NCBI GenBank assembly: GCA_021793155.1
Contig: JAJYTF010000022.1
Location: 1 to 64,000 of the forward strand
DNA from: Pseudomonadota bacterium
GTDB taxonomy: Bacteria > Pseudomonadota > Alphaproteobacteria > Rhodospirillales > Magnetospirillaceae
DNA: 64,000 nucleotides
Direction: 5' to 3'
Shown here: piece after piece, positions 48,851-57,291 of the stretch
Numbering within the stretch: position 1 is the first letter of the stretch
Layout: every line of letters begins with the position of its first letter
Translations under genes and position numbers: made by a program
The notes under the pieces: model-generated
Seen by the model: only the letters and a program-made list of their open reading frames with translations
Told to the model about the DNA's origin: nothing
Databases searched by the model: none

Positions 48851-50046
48851 GCGACGTCGCGAATGAATTCGCCGGCGATCTTCAGCACATCCGCCGGCGT
48901 CCTGCGCAGGATGCGGAAGTCGGTGCGTCCGGCGCCGAATTCGTCGAGGGCGATGCGACAGCAAAGGCACCGCGCCATTTTGAATCCTCGTAATGTCGCC
49001 TGCACGTTATCCATGGCCAAGGCCTCGGGCACTTCCAGTCCGATCACGCCGGCCGGCAGGCCGGTCTCGACCAGGAATCTCTCCATCAGCTCGAAATACC
49101 CACAGTCGTGCCGTTCGGTCTTGCCGACGTTGACACATAGCCGCAGGTTGGCGCGGCCCGCCGCTGCCACCGGGCGCCTTGGAGGAGAGCCTGCCGCATT
49201 ACCCAGCGGCCGATGGGCCGGCATCAGGCCGACCCCCTTGGCAAGTGAAAGGAACTGGCCTGGGACCATCAGTCCGATGTCGGGATGCCGCCAGCGCAAC
49301 AGGGACTCGGCACCAGTTACCTCGCCGGTGCGGAGGCTCACCAGAGGCTGGTAGTGGATCTCCAGCGCACCTACGGTGACGGCCTGGCGCAACGCGCCTC
49401 CAAGACCTGACGCTGGAAGGCCTTTTTTCGATATATCCGCCGAGGCGAAGCGGAACGAGCCGTAACCCGGCTTCTTGGCGCTGTACGTCGCTTCGTCGGC
49501 GCGGCGCAGCAGGGTCGCTCCGTCGCTGCCATCGGCAGGATGCAGGGCTGATGCCGATACGGGTGGAAACAGTCCGCGTACGGCCTTCGATGAGGAACGG
49601 CTCGGTGAAATGACGAAGGATCTTCTTGGCTACCGTCGCGGCGTTGCGGAAGTCGTTGATGTCCTGGAGCAGCAGGGTGAACTCGTCGCCCCCCATCGTG
49701 CTACCGTATCTTCGTGCCGGACCGCGGGGCGCAGGCGCGCCGCGACCTGGATGAGCAAGGAATCCCCTGCGGGATGGCCGAGGCTGTCGTTGATTTCCTT
49801 GAACCGATCGAGGTCGAGGAACAGGGCGGCGACCACCAGGCGATTGCGCTCGGCATGGGCGAGGGCGCGCTCCAGATGTTCGTGGAACAGCGACCGGTTG
49901 GGCAGCCCGGTGAGCGGATCGTGGTCGGCTTGGTGCCGCAATCGCTTTTCGGCTTGCTTCAGCACCGTGATGTCGCTGAACACGCCCACGCAGTTGGAGA
50001 CGGAGCCATCCTCGGCCTTATCGCCCGCGAAGCAAACCGTGCGGTT
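48847..50046 (-). pseudogene. Decayed PAS-GGDEF-EAL gene
   Basis: Remnants of a cyclic di-GMP signalling protein in broken frames. From 50046 down: a PAS-tail piece leading to GVFSDITVLKQAEKRLRHQA, then the GGDEF domain start (DHDPLTGLPNRSLFHEHLER, LFLDLDRFKEINDSLGH). A missing base near 49696 puts MGGDEFTLLLQDINDFRNAA in another frame; an extra base near 49545 shifts again before ADGSDGATLLRRADEATYSA. The EAL part (LEIHYQPLVSLRTGEVTGAE) runs to PADVLKIAGEFIRDVA and stops in the hairpin repeat, missing about the last quarter. The EAL triplet reads ESL. The 5' sensor region is absent. Confidence 0.85.
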
Positions 50047-50050
50047 GCAG

Positions 50051-50965
50051 CTATGAATTCACCGAATCCGCCAGAAGGTAGACATCCGCCGGAGTGTCCG
50101 CCAACTCGAACAGCAGCCGTCCGCAGACGGCCAGGATGAGGGCCGCTAACAGCACCCGGGTGGTTTCGGCCCGCAGACGGGAGCCGAAGCGCGCGCCGAG
50201 CTGGGCGCCGACCACGCCGCCGACCAGCAAGGCCAGCATCAGGACGATATCGACCGTCTGGGTGTGCACGGCCTGCAGAAAGGTGACGTTGGCCGTGACG
50301 AACACCACCTGGAACAGCGAGGTGCCGATGACTACGGAGGTCGGCATTTCGAGCAGGTAGATCATCATCGGCACCAGGATGAATCCGCCGCCGACGCCCA
50401 TGATCGCCGACAGCAGGCCGCCGACCGAACCTACCGCCAATGGCAGAAGGGCGCTGATATAAAGCCCCGATCGCGGAAAGCGCATCTTGAACGGCAGATT
50501 GGCCCAGCGATGCCGGTGCCGCTTGCGCGGCCGCATGGGGCGCCGGGTGGCCGCCAGCGAGGTCAGGCTTTCGGCCAGCATGGTCCCGCCGACGAAGCCG
50601 AGAAACAGGACGTAGCTGATGTCGATGACCAGATCCACTTGGCCAAGGTCGCGCAGCCATCCGAATAGCCATACGCCGAGGGCCGACCCGATGATGCCAC
50701 CGGCCACCAGGACCAGTCCCATTCGAATATCGACATTGCGCCGGCGCCAGTGCGCAATGGCTCCGGAAACCGAAGCTCCTACCACCTGGTTGGCGCCCGA
50801 GGCGACAGCGACGGGCGAGGGGACGCCAAGAAAAATCAGCAACGGTGTGAGCAGAAATCCGCCGCCGACGCCGAACAGCCCGGACAAAAACCCCACCCCG
50901 CCCCCCAACAGGAGCAAGGCAAGGCCGCTGACCGACATTCCGGCGATGGGCAGGTAAACGCTCAC
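50051..50965 (-). CDS. TauE/SafE-family sulfite/organosulfonate permease
   Basis: A ~304-residue inner-membrane permease with two related halves, each with the TauE glycine motif: GFLSGLFGVGGGFLLTPLLI and GGLLSAIMGVGGGFILVPMM. Members move sulfite, sulfoacetate or similar anions. The GTG at 50965 gives VSVYLPIAGMSV, which matches relatives; ATG at 50938 is the alternative. The rhodanese gene 17 bases upstream suggests a role in sulfur-compound handling. Confidence 0.85.
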   Translation of the reverse strand: MSVYLPIAGMSVSGLALLLLGGGVGFLSGLFGVGGGFLLTPLLIFLGVPSPVAVASGANQVVGASVSGAIAHWRRRNVDIRMGLVLVAGGIIGSALGVWLFGWLRDLGQVDLVIDISYVLFLGFVGGTMLAESLTSLAATRRPMRPRKRHRHRWANLPFKMRFPRSGLYISALLPLAVGSVGGLLSAIMGVGGGFILVPMMIYLLEMPTSVVIGTSLFQVVFVTANVTFLQAVHTQTVDIVLMLALLVGGVVGAQLGARFGSRLRAETTRVLLAALILAVCGRLLFELADTPADVYLLADSVNS

Positions 50966-50981
50966 GCCGGCCGTGTTTCCA

Positions 50982-51326
50982 TCATACGGTGGCGCCACAT
51001 TCGACCGGCGCTCCGGCAGCCATCCAGGCCAGGATTCCGCCGGCCAGCCGGTTGATCTCGCCCTTGTAGCCGGTGGCGAGCAACCGGGCGGCGGCAAGGC
51101 CGCAACGCTGGCCCGACCGGCAATGCAGCAGAAGCTTCTTGTCCTCGCCGACGGCCGGCATCTTCGAAGGGTCGAATTCGGAGAGGGGAAGCAGTTGGGC
51201 TCCCGGAATATGCTGCGCGGCAAACTCGTGACGTTCGCGAACGTCGACCACGACCGCCGCCCCAGAATTGATCCAGTGCAACGCCGTCGCGACATCGACC
51301 ATCTTTACTTGCTGGTTCATTTCCAT
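50982..51326 (-). CDS. Rhodanese-like sulfurtransferase
   Basis: A 114-residue single-domain rhodanese: VVVDVRERHEFAAQHIPGAQ, then active loop HCRSGQRCGLAAARLLATGY with the sulfur-carrying Cys near 69. The ATG at 51326 follows AAAGGAAAGG; the next ATG (51320) is possible. It forms an operon with the TauE-type permease. Confidence 0.9.
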   Translation of the reverse strand: MEMNQQVKMVDVATALHWINSGAAVVVDVRERHEFAAQHIPGAQLLPLSEFDPSKMPAVGEDKKLLLHCRSGQRCGLAAARLLATGYKGEINRLAGGILAWMAAGAPVECGATV

Positions 51327-51399
51327 CCTTTCCTTTGGAGTGATTCTATCATGGTGACGGGGTAGGGCTTTGGCAAGGTTCACCAGTCCGCCAGCAAAC

Positions 51400-51681
51400 T
51401 CAGGCACCGTCCGGCGGGCGCCGATGGATGCGGGGACTATGGTGCAAATGTTTCTTGTGGAGCGCGTGTTTCTTGACGTCCGGACGAGCCTTATGCCGGG
51501 AGTGCGCGCTGGCATGGACTTTCGTCTTGTGCTGCGGCGTTTTGTGGTGCGATGCGGCCGAGGCCGGCGTCCGAGGCGTGGCGGCGGTTCGCTGCGGCGC
51601 GGCCGCCTGAAGCGGTGATGCCATAAGCGACGACAGCACTAGGGCCAGGATTGTGGCGGCGATAGCGGAGTGACGTCTCAT
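51400..51681 (-). CDS. Small secreted His/Lys-rich protein
   Basis: A 93-residue protein with a convincing signal peptide (IAATILALVLSSLMASPLQA, cleavage after AQAA-type sequence) and a mature part rich in His, Lys and Arg: SHHKTPQHKTKVHASAHSRH and KKHALHKKHLHHSPRIHRR. About 15 histidines in ~65 residues suggest metal or polyanion binding. No ribosome binding site is obvious, so expression is not certain. The upstream 284 bases contain a small hairpin but no gene. Confidence 0.55.
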   Translation of the reverse strand: MRRHSAIAATILALVLSSLMASPLQAAAPQRTAATPRTPASAASHHKTPQHKTKVHASAHSRHKARPDVKKHALHKKHLHHSPRIHRRPPDGA

Positions 51682-51704
51682 CAAAGGAGAATGCCTTGTC
51701 GAGA

Positions 51705-51723
51705 CTGGGCCGTAAAGGCCCAG
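51705..51723. promoter_or_regulatory. Small hairpin upstream of the His-rich gene
   Basis: CTGGGCC and GGCCCAG pair perfectly around GTAAA, 24 bases before the His-rich gene on the minus strand. It would sit in the 5' untranslated mRNA. No riboswitch family could be assigned. The rest of 51682-51965, shared as upstream sequence with cspA, shows nothing else recognised. Confidence 0.3.
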
Positions 51724-51965
51724 CGGGATGAGCGGACTCCTTGGTGCATCCCTCAACAGGGAAGACGGTGGCCCAATTTTCGTCGATTGCGAGGGAGAGG
51801 CGCCGCCGCGCCTTGAGGGGGATGGAAGTCGCCCCCACATGAGCGCCGTTCCGCTGGGTTAGCACGGCGGCAAGGTGGGATAAGCCGTACCGGGGGTCAA
51901 CCGGTGGCGGGCCGACGAGGGCTGGCGGAACGCTCTGTTCAATGCGCTGAAGACTGGAGATCGCA

Positions 51966-52175
51966 ATGGCTACTGGAACGGTCAAATGGTTCAACCCAAC
52001 CAAGGGCTACGGCTTCATTATGCCTGACGACGGCGGTAAGGATGTGTTCGTGCACGTCTCGGCGGTAGAGCGAGCCGGTATGCACTCCCTCAGCGAAGGG
52101 CAGAAGGTGGGCTACGAGTTGGCGCGCGGCGACCGTGGCCGAGTCTCGGCCGTAAACCTGACGGTCCAGGACTGA
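51966..52175 (+). CDS. cspA: Cold-shock protein, CspA family
   Basis: A 69-residue single cold-shock domain. RNP1 is KGYGFIMPDD and RNP2 is DVFVHVSAV; starts MATGTVKWFNPT. Binds single-stranded RNA/DNA. The ATG at 51966 follows GGAGATCGCA. A clear terminator follows. Confidence 0.96.
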   Translation: MATGTVKWFNPTKGYGFIMPDDGGKDVFVHVSAVERAGMHSLSEGQKVGYELARGDRGRVSAVNLTVQD

Positions 52176-52202
52176 CCCTCCGGCAGCCAGCCGGGTGGCT
52201 TG

Positions 52203-52233
52203 CGGCGGTCTCGACGGACCGCCGTTTTCTTTT
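52203..52233 (+). terminator. Rho-independent terminator of cspA
   Basis: CGGCGGTC and GACCGCCG form a perfect 8-bp stem with loop TCGACG, followed by TTTTCTTTT. Located 28 bases after the cspA stop on the plus strand. Confidence 0.9.
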
Positions 52234-52276
52234 GTAGAGTTCAGACAGTCCGGAAAGAACCGAAGGTCGGCCCAGG

Positions 52277-52507
52277 ATGTCCGAAATCAGCCTAGATGCC
52301 CGCGGCCTGATCTGCCCGCTGCCCGTGCTGCGGGCCAAGAAGATGCTGAACGGCGTGCCGCCCGGGGGCGAGCTTACCGTGCTGGCGACGGATCCCAGCT
52401 CCGTCTCCGATTTTCAGGCGTTCTGCCGGCAACCCGGCTTGGAGCTGGTGGAATGGGCGGAAGACGCCGAGGGCGTCTTCCGCTACCGCATCCGCAAGAC
52501 GGGATGA
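52277..52507 (+). CDS. tusA: TusA-family sulfur carrier
   Basis: A 76-residue sulfur-relay protein: LDARGLICPLPVLRAKKML with the persulfide-carrying C13, then LTVLATDPSSVSDFQAFCRQ. TusA passes sulfur to TusD/DsrE-type proteins; a DsrEFH set lies at 60217-61262. Could serve tRNA thiolation, molybdenum cofactor or sulfur oxidation. Confidence 0.93.
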   Translation: MSEISLDARGLICPLPVLRAKKMLNGVPPGGELTVLATDPSSVSDFQAFCRQPGLELVEWAEDAEGVFRYRIRKTG

Positions 52508-52517
52508 GGCTCGGGAA

Positions 52518-53294
52518 TTACTCGACGATGTCCCGATAGGCGTGCCAGCTGGCGAAGGCGAGCAAGGGCAGAGTGACAGCCAGGCCGATGAAGGCGGTGG
52601 CGAAACCGATCCCGATCAGCAGGACGATGGTCGCCGCCCAGCCCGAGAGCACCCGCCAATTTTCGCGGAACGCCGCGACGCTGGTGGTCATGGCCAGGCT
52701 GGCCGACATGTCGTGGTCGAGCAGCATGGGGATCGACACCACCGAGATGGCGAATACCACGATGGCGATGACGGCACCCGCCGCCGTGCCAACCATCAGG
52801 AAGGGCAGGAATGCGGGCGAAGTGATCATGCCGTAGACGAAATTTTCCAGCGGCGGCGGCGATGCGTGAAAGAACAGCATGAAGATCAGTAGGGCCACCT
52901 GCATCCAGGCGGCTACGCTCAGCATCAATACCAATCCCATGGCGCCCAGGCCTCGGGGATTGCGATTGAATGCCCGCAGCGCGTGTTCGAAGCTCACCGC
53001 GTCGCCACGCTCGATCCGTCGACTGACATCGTAGAGCCCGACCGCCAGGAGAGGGGCGACCAGGAAAAATGCGGCGATCGCTACTGGCACCAGGCTGCCC
53101 AAACCGAGACTGTTCAGACCAAGGACGATCAGGTAGCCGGCGATGACGAAAATGCCGCCATACGCCAGCGACAATATGGGGGCTCGGCGGAAGTCGCCCC
53201 AACCGGCGGCCAGCCAGAGGCTGGCGTCCTCGATGGCGATGCGCCGTACGGCTTCACGTCGAAAGGTCAATCCGGAAAGACTGTCCGTGATCAT
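52518..53294 (-). CDS. DUF2189 family membrane protein
   Basis: A 258-residue protein with about six membrane segments. GDFRRAPILSLAYGGIFVIA, FFLVAPLLAVGLYDVSRRIE and MTSVAAFRENWRVLSGWA-like TSVAAFRENWRVLSGWA are typical of DUF2189, often found near cytochrome oxidase genes. Function unknown. It is divergent from the oxidase-like cluster at 53638. Confidence 0.88.
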   Translation of the reverse strand: MITDSLSGLTFRREAVRRIAIEDASLWLAAGWGDFRRAPILSLAYGGIFVIAGYLIVLGLNSLGLGSLVPVAIAAFFLVAPLLAVGLYDVSRRIERGDAVSFEHALRAFNRNPRGLGAMGLVLMLSVAAWMQVALLIFMLFFHASPPPLENFVYGMITSPAFLPFLMVGTAAGAVIAIVVFAISVVSIPMLLDHDMSASLAMTTSVAAFRENWRVLSGWAATIVLLIGIGFATAFIGLAVTLPLLAFASWHAYRDIVE

Positions 53295-53443
53295 GGTCGA
53301 TCCTCCCCTGTCTCTCGGGTGAGACAATACTCCAGCCTTCCCCAAGTTTGCCTTGCGGGCTAGCCAAGAGGAAGGTCTATTTGAGAATAATTCGTATTAG
53401 CGGGAATACATCGCCCGAACTCCGACTTTTCGCATTGGGCTTT

Positions 53444-53563
53444 CAGTGGTCCGCCCCAGACGCTTGGTTTCCAAGCGTCTGGATAAGGCTCCCCACCAAC
53501 TAATTGAATTGTGGTCAGAAGCTGATGGATGGTGTGGGACCCATCCGTCAGCTTCTGACCCTG
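53444..53563 (+). repeat. Dispersed hairpin repeat, copy C (complete form)
   Basis: About 120 bp, closely matching 48728-48850. The first hairpin CCAGACGCTTGG/CCAAGCGTCTGG is perfect; the link CACCAACTAATTGAATTGTGGT is nearly the same; the second hairpin uses GGTCAGAAGCTGA/TCAGCTTCTGACC with core GGATGG/CCATCC. The left end reads CAGTGGTCCG. It lies between DUF2189 and the oxidase-like cluster. Confidence 0.85.
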
Positions 53564-53637
53564 GCTGGCCTTTTACCGCCGCTCGCCGCTCCCCAGATAA
53601 CCGTTGGATATCGAGGTCGAACAAGCGAGGCCCGTCC

Positions 53638-53763
53638 ATGCTCATCCGTCAGGGGAAGTCCAGCGCCTTCAGCCGAAGAAACCGCCGCCTGGGGGCGATC
53701 CTCGGAGTGGTTGCCGCATTGCTCTACGTGGCCATTGCCTTGCGCTGGTCCGGTGGATTCTAA
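53638..53763 (+). CDS. Small single-span membrane protein
   Basis: A 41-residue frame starting with ATG at 53638: a basic N-terminus (RQGKSSAFSRRNRRLG) and one membrane segment (AILGVVAALLYVAIALRW). It ends five bases before the DUF420 gene, so it likely belongs to that operon. Small one-span proteins are common in oxidase operons; no family assigned. Ribosome binding site is weak. Confidence 0.55.
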   Translation: MLIRQGKSSAFSRRNRRLGAILGVVAALLYVAIALRWSGGF

Positions 53764-53767
53764 GACG

Positions 53768-54193
53768 ATGGCCGCCATCTTGCCGCATGTTACTGCGGCC
53801 CTGAATGCAGCCGCGGCGATCCTGCTGCTGATCGGGTTTGCGCTGATCCGGCAAGGGCGCAGACAGGCCCACCGCGGAGTCATGACGGCCGCGGTGGTGA
53901 CATCGGGATTGTTCCTCGTCGCCTACCTGCTGCACCATGTCACCACTCCATTGTTCGCATTTCGCGGGCAAGGGCTGATCCGTCCCATCTATTTCGCCAT
54001 GCTTGCCTCGCATGTGACCATGGCGGTCGTGGCGGCGCCCATGGTGGTGATCACTTTTCGCCGTGCGCGGCTGGGACTGTTCGACCGGCATCGCGGTCTG
54101 GCCCGGTGGACGTTTCCGGTCTGGCTGTATGTGTCGGTGACCGGGATTGCCGTCTATGTGCTGCTTTACCACGTCTATCGGGTGGAGGCGTGA
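53768..54193 (+). CDS. DUF420 family membrane protein
   Basis: A 141-residue protein with four membrane segments and conserved histidines: LVAYLLHHVTTPLF, IYFAMLASHVTMAVVAAPMV, FDRHRGLARWTFPVWLYVSV and VYVLLYHVYRVEA. DUF420 (YozB/CtaM) proteins occur beside heme-copper oxidase genes; one member is needed for oxidase function in Gram-positives. Overlaps the next gene by one base (TGATG). Confidence 0.9.
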   Translation: MAAILPHVTAALNAAAAILLLIGFALIRQGRRQAHRGVMTAAVVTSGLFLVAYLLHHVTTPLFAFRGQGLIRPIYFAMLASHVTMAVVAAPMVVITFRRARLGLFDRHRGLARWTFPVWLYVSVTGIAVYVLLYHVYRVEA

Positions 54194-55548
54194 TGCGCGA
54201 CACCCTCGAACTTCCGCCAGGTTTGCCGCCGGTCGGCCTCGACGCCGCGGCGCGTCGCGCCCTGTCCGGATGGCTGCTGCTGGCTGTCGGTTCTCTGGCG
54301 GTGGCGGGAGGGTTGGCGCTGCTCCTGGCGCTGGCCCGCACTCCGGTAGTCCAGGACTGGCTGCCCTGGCCGTGGCAGACCTTCTTCCGCAAGGCCCTTG
54401 TCGCCCATGTGGTCTTCGCCTTCGTCGTCTGGTATCTGGCGATGCTGGGGGGGCTGGCGGCGGCGGCGCGGCCAGGCAGCAAGACGAGCCTGGCCGGTCT
54501 GGCCCTTGCCACCTCCGGGGCAATGCTTCTGCTCGTGCCGACCCTGACCAATCAGGGCGAAGCTTCGCTGAACAACTATGTTCCCGTTCTCGTTCACCCG
54601 TTCTTCTATGGCGGGCTGGGGCTGCTGGCCCTGGGCGTGTCGCTGCCCGTTCTGCATCTGCTGCTGCGTCCGCCGGTGTGGGGTGGCGCCCTGGCGATGG
54701 GGGTGGGATCGGCCGGGGTGGTCTACCTGCTTGCCCTGGTCTGCTTCGGACTGGCCTGGTTGCGGCTGCCGGCCGGGGCGACGCTGGGGGCCTATGACGA
54801 GCAGCTGTTCTGGGGCGGCGGCCATCTGCTGCAGTTCGTCCACACGGCGCTGTTGCTGACCGCCTGGCAAATGCTGTCCGAGCAGGCTTTCGAGCGCCCC
54901 TCGCTGCCCCCCAGCGGATGGCGCGCCGTCTGTGCGCTCCTGGTGGCGGCCGCGCTGCCGGGGCCGGTGCTTTACGCCTTGCACGAAACGACAGGCGAGG
55001 CGCTTCGCCACGCCTTTACCAGGCTCTACTGGATCGGATTGCCGCTGCCACCGGCGATCGTCGGTGCCGCGGTCTTGCGGGACATCCTGCGCGGACCCCG
55101 CAATTGGCGGTCTCCGGCCCTTCTCGGTCTTGTCTTGTCGCTTGGTCTGTTCGGTCTGGGCGGTGCCCTGGGTTTCTTCGCCGACGGCGCTGATACGCGA
55201 ACGCCGGCTCATTACCATGCGGTGATCGGCGGCGTGAATCTGGCCTTCATGGGCCTGTTCTTCGCGATCCTGCTGCCGGTGCTGCTGCGAGGTGGAGAGA
55301 ACGGCAGGGCTGTCCGCCTGCAGTTCTGGCTCTACGGTGGCGGCCAGGCGCTGTTTACCGCCGGCATGTTTATCGCCGGTACCGCCGGAGTGGGGCGCAA
55401 GGTGGCGGGCGAGGCCCAAGGGCTGGACAGCGTGGTCAAGCTGACCGGCATGACGATGACGGGGGTGGGAGCGACGGTGGCGGTGATCGGCGGCGCCTTG
55501 TTCGTATGGCACGCTCTTCGCCGTCTGACCGCTTCGCCGCCGCGATAA
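54193..55548 (+). CDS. Atypical heme-copper oxidase subunit I-like protein
   Basis: A 451-residue protein with about 12 membrane segments. Histidines fall where heme-copper oxidases place theirs: helix II (AHVVFAFVVWYLAM, H72), helix VI (FWGGGHLLQFVHTALLL, H211), and helix X (TPAHYHAVIGGVNLAFMGLF, H340 and H342, like the AHFHYVL motif). The usual helix VII His-His pair at the copper site appears as Arg-His (ALRHAFTRLYWIGLP). No subunit II or III is nearby. DUF420 and CtaB neighbours support an oxidase-related role. It could be a divergent oxidase, an NO reductase-like enzyme or a heme-binding membrane sensor. Confidence 0.65.
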   Translation: MRDTLELPPGLPPVGLDAAARRALSGWLLLAVGSLAVAGGLALLLALARTPVVQDWLPWPWQTFFRKALVAHVVFAFVVWYLAMLGGLAAAARPGSKTSLAGLALATSGAMLLLVPTLTNQGEASLNNYVPVLVHPFFYGGLGLLALGVSLPVLHLLLRPPVWGGALAMGVGSAGVVYLLALVCFGLAWLRLPAGATLGAYDEQLFWGGGHLLQFVHTALLLTAWQMLSEQAFERPSLPPSGWRAVCALLVAAALPGPVLYALHETTGEALRHAFTRLYWIGLPLPPAIVGAAVLRDILRGPRNWRSPALLGLVLSLGLFGLGGALGFFADGADTRTPAHYHAVIGGVNLAFMGLFFAILLPVLLRGGENGRAVRLQFWLYGGGQALFTAGMFIAGTAGVGRKVAGEAQGLDSVVKLTGMTMTGVGATVAVIGGALFVWHALRRLTASPPR

Positions 55549-55579
55549 GAAACCGCGAACCGGGAGGCAACGGCGAGAA

Positions 55580-56440
55580 ATGACGATTCGATCCTATGTC
55601 GAACTCATGAAATTGCGCATTGGGGTGATGGTCGCCCTGATGGCGGTGATGGGCTACGTGGCCGTCGCCGATCGAGTGAATCCCGCCCAGATGGCCGTGC
55701 TGGCGCTCGCCATGCTGCTGGGGTCGGCCAGCTCGTCAGTGTTCAATCATTTCTACGATCGCGACATCGACCGGCTGATGCAACGGACCTGTCGACGGCC
55801 GCTGGCGAGCGGACAGGCCTCGCGCCCGGAACATGTGCTCTGGCTGGCCGGGCTCCTGCTGGCCGCCGGCTGCGGTCTGGCGACGCACTACTTCAACCCG
55901 GTGGTAGCCCTTCACCTGTTTCTCGGCGCCTTTTTCTACGCGATCGTCTATACCGTATGGCTGAAGCGCAGGACCTGGCTCAACATCGTCATCGGCGGTG
56001 CTGCGGGCAGCTTCGCCGTGTTGGCGGGCGGGGCGGCGGTCGATCCGGGCCGGTGGCTGTTGCCGTTTCTCCTCTCCATCACATTGTTCCTGTGGACACC
56101 CAGCCATTTTTGGAGCCTGGCCATCGTCCTGAAGGACGACTATGCCAAAGCTGGCGTGCCCATGCTGCCGGTGGTTAAGGGAGACAGGGCCACTGCGCGG
56201 GTGATCATGCTCAACAGCCTGTTGCTGGTGGGTTCGTCCCTGTTGCCTGTGGCGTTCGGTTGTCTGGGCTGGATCTACGGGGGCGGGGCGCTGGCCTTTG
56301 GCGGCCATTTCCTGTGGACCAACGGGCGGCTGCTGGCTGAGCCGAGCCGGGCTCGGGCAAGGAAGAACTTCTTCGAGTCGATGATCTATCTGGTCGGTTT
56401 GTTCATTGCCGTGGTCATCGACGTAAATATGCGCCGATAA
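55580..56440 (+). CDS. ctaB: Protoheme IX farnesyltransferase (heme O synthase)
   Basis: A 286-residue membrane prenyltransferase (UbiA superfamily) converting heme B to heme O. Asp-rich motif NHFYDRDIDRLMQRTCRRPL and second motif YTVWLKRRTWLNIVIGGAAG with LWTPSHFWSLAIVLKDDY are diagnostic. Follows the oxidase-like gene by 31 bases in the same operon. Confidence 0.95.
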   Translation: MTIRSYVELMKLRIGVMVALMAVMGYVAVADRVNPAQMAVLALAMLLGSASSSVFNHFYDRDIDRLMQRTCRRPLASGQASRPEHVLWLAGLLLAAGCGLATHYFNPVVALHLFLGAFFYAIVYTVWLKRRTWLNIVIGGAAGSFAVLAGGAAVDPGRWLLPFLLSITLFLWTPSHFWSLAIVLKDDYAKAGVPMLPVVKGDRATARVIMLNSLLLVGSSLLPVAFGCLGWIYGGGALAFGGHFLWTNGRLLAEPSRARARKNFFESMIYLVGLFIAVVIDVNMRR

Positions 56441-56450
56441 CGATAAGAAC

Positions 56451-56477
56451 GCGCCGCCCGTCAAAGACGGGCGGCGC
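56451..56477. terminator. Bidirectional terminator hairpin
   Basis: GCGCCGCCCGTC and GACGGGCGGCGC form a perfect 12-bp stem with loop AAA, between convergent ctaB and the acetate channel gene. The stem is very stable; T-runs are weak on both sides. Confidence 0.75.
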
Positions 56478-56488
56478 ACAAGGAACGG

Positions 56489-57103
56489 TCACGCCAAAGG
56501 CGTGCCCACTGGAAGTACGTCTTTTCCGAACAAGTCCTTATAGATAGCGCTGGCCATCATGTACCAGGCGCCGAGAGCGCAAGCGATCAGGTCCCAGCCT
56601 GCGAGCTTGCCCATTTCCTCGCCGGCTCCGAAATGCTCGAGGTCGAGGAGGATGAAGCCCACCAACAAGGTGGTAAAGGTGAACAGCATTGCCTTGCTGA
56701 TCTTGAACGAGCCGATCCACAGAATGGCCGTGTACAGCGTCCAGCCCACCAGGAACCAACCGACGTCGGTGCCGCTGACGGGGAACAGGTTGTAGTTCTT
56801 CGCCACCAGGATGGCCGCCAGCGAAATCCAGAAGGCGCCATAGGACACAAAGGCTGAAAAGCCGAAATTGTTGCCCATCTTCTGTTCCTGGTAGCCGGCG
56901 ATCAGCTGTGCCATGCCACCAAAGAAGAAACCGAGCCAAATGACCGGGCCAACGCCGGCCCATCCGAGGTTGTGAAACTGCAGCAGCAAAGTGGTCATAC
57001 CGAATCCGGCCAAACCGACTACCGCTGGATTGCCTAACTTGGGCGCTGCTGCCGCCGCCGGTTGTGTTGCCGGATCGATGGCGAATTGGCTGAGTTGAGA
57101 CAT
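56489..57103 (-). CDS. satP: Acetate/succinate channel, GPR1/FUN34/YaaH (SatP) family
   Basis: A 204-residue membrane protein with six segments. The family signature LGNPAVVGLAGFGMTTLLLQ is close to the NPAPLGL motif, and IAGYQEQKMGNNFGFSAFVS matches the second block. Imports acetate or succinate. The ATG at 57103 is clear. The upstream region to 57291 is AT-richer and probably holds the promoter. Confidence 0.92.
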   Translation of the reverse strand: MSQLSQFAIDPATQPAAAAAPKLGNPAVVGLAGFGMTTLLLQFHNLGWAGVGPVIWLGFFFGGMAQLIAGYQEQKMGNNFGFSAFVSYGAFWISLAAILVAKNYNLFPVSGTDVGWFLVGWTLYTAILWIGSFKISKAMLFTFTTLLVGFILLDLEHFGAGEEMGKLAGWDLIACALGAWYMMASAIYKDLFGKDVLPVGTPLA

Positions 57104-57291
57104 GTGGACTCCCTGCTTTGCGTCCCTCTTATGCGAGGGCTCATCGTCGTGAGCGGGCGCTTCAGCTATTCTGTTTTTGCGCCTCTCGTAGGAGTCTTAC
57201 GCATACCTCAGATTGCCATTAGGCGCAATGTGGTTTTGGTAAAATGTCCTTTAAGTTGAATATCATATGGAGAAATTAAGGATATAGTTCC

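Noticed and set aside
51491-52003. Minus-strand frame of 170 codons covering the cspA upstream region
   Set aside because: It overlaps the start of cspA and runs out of frame through the His-rich gene, with no domain resemblance.
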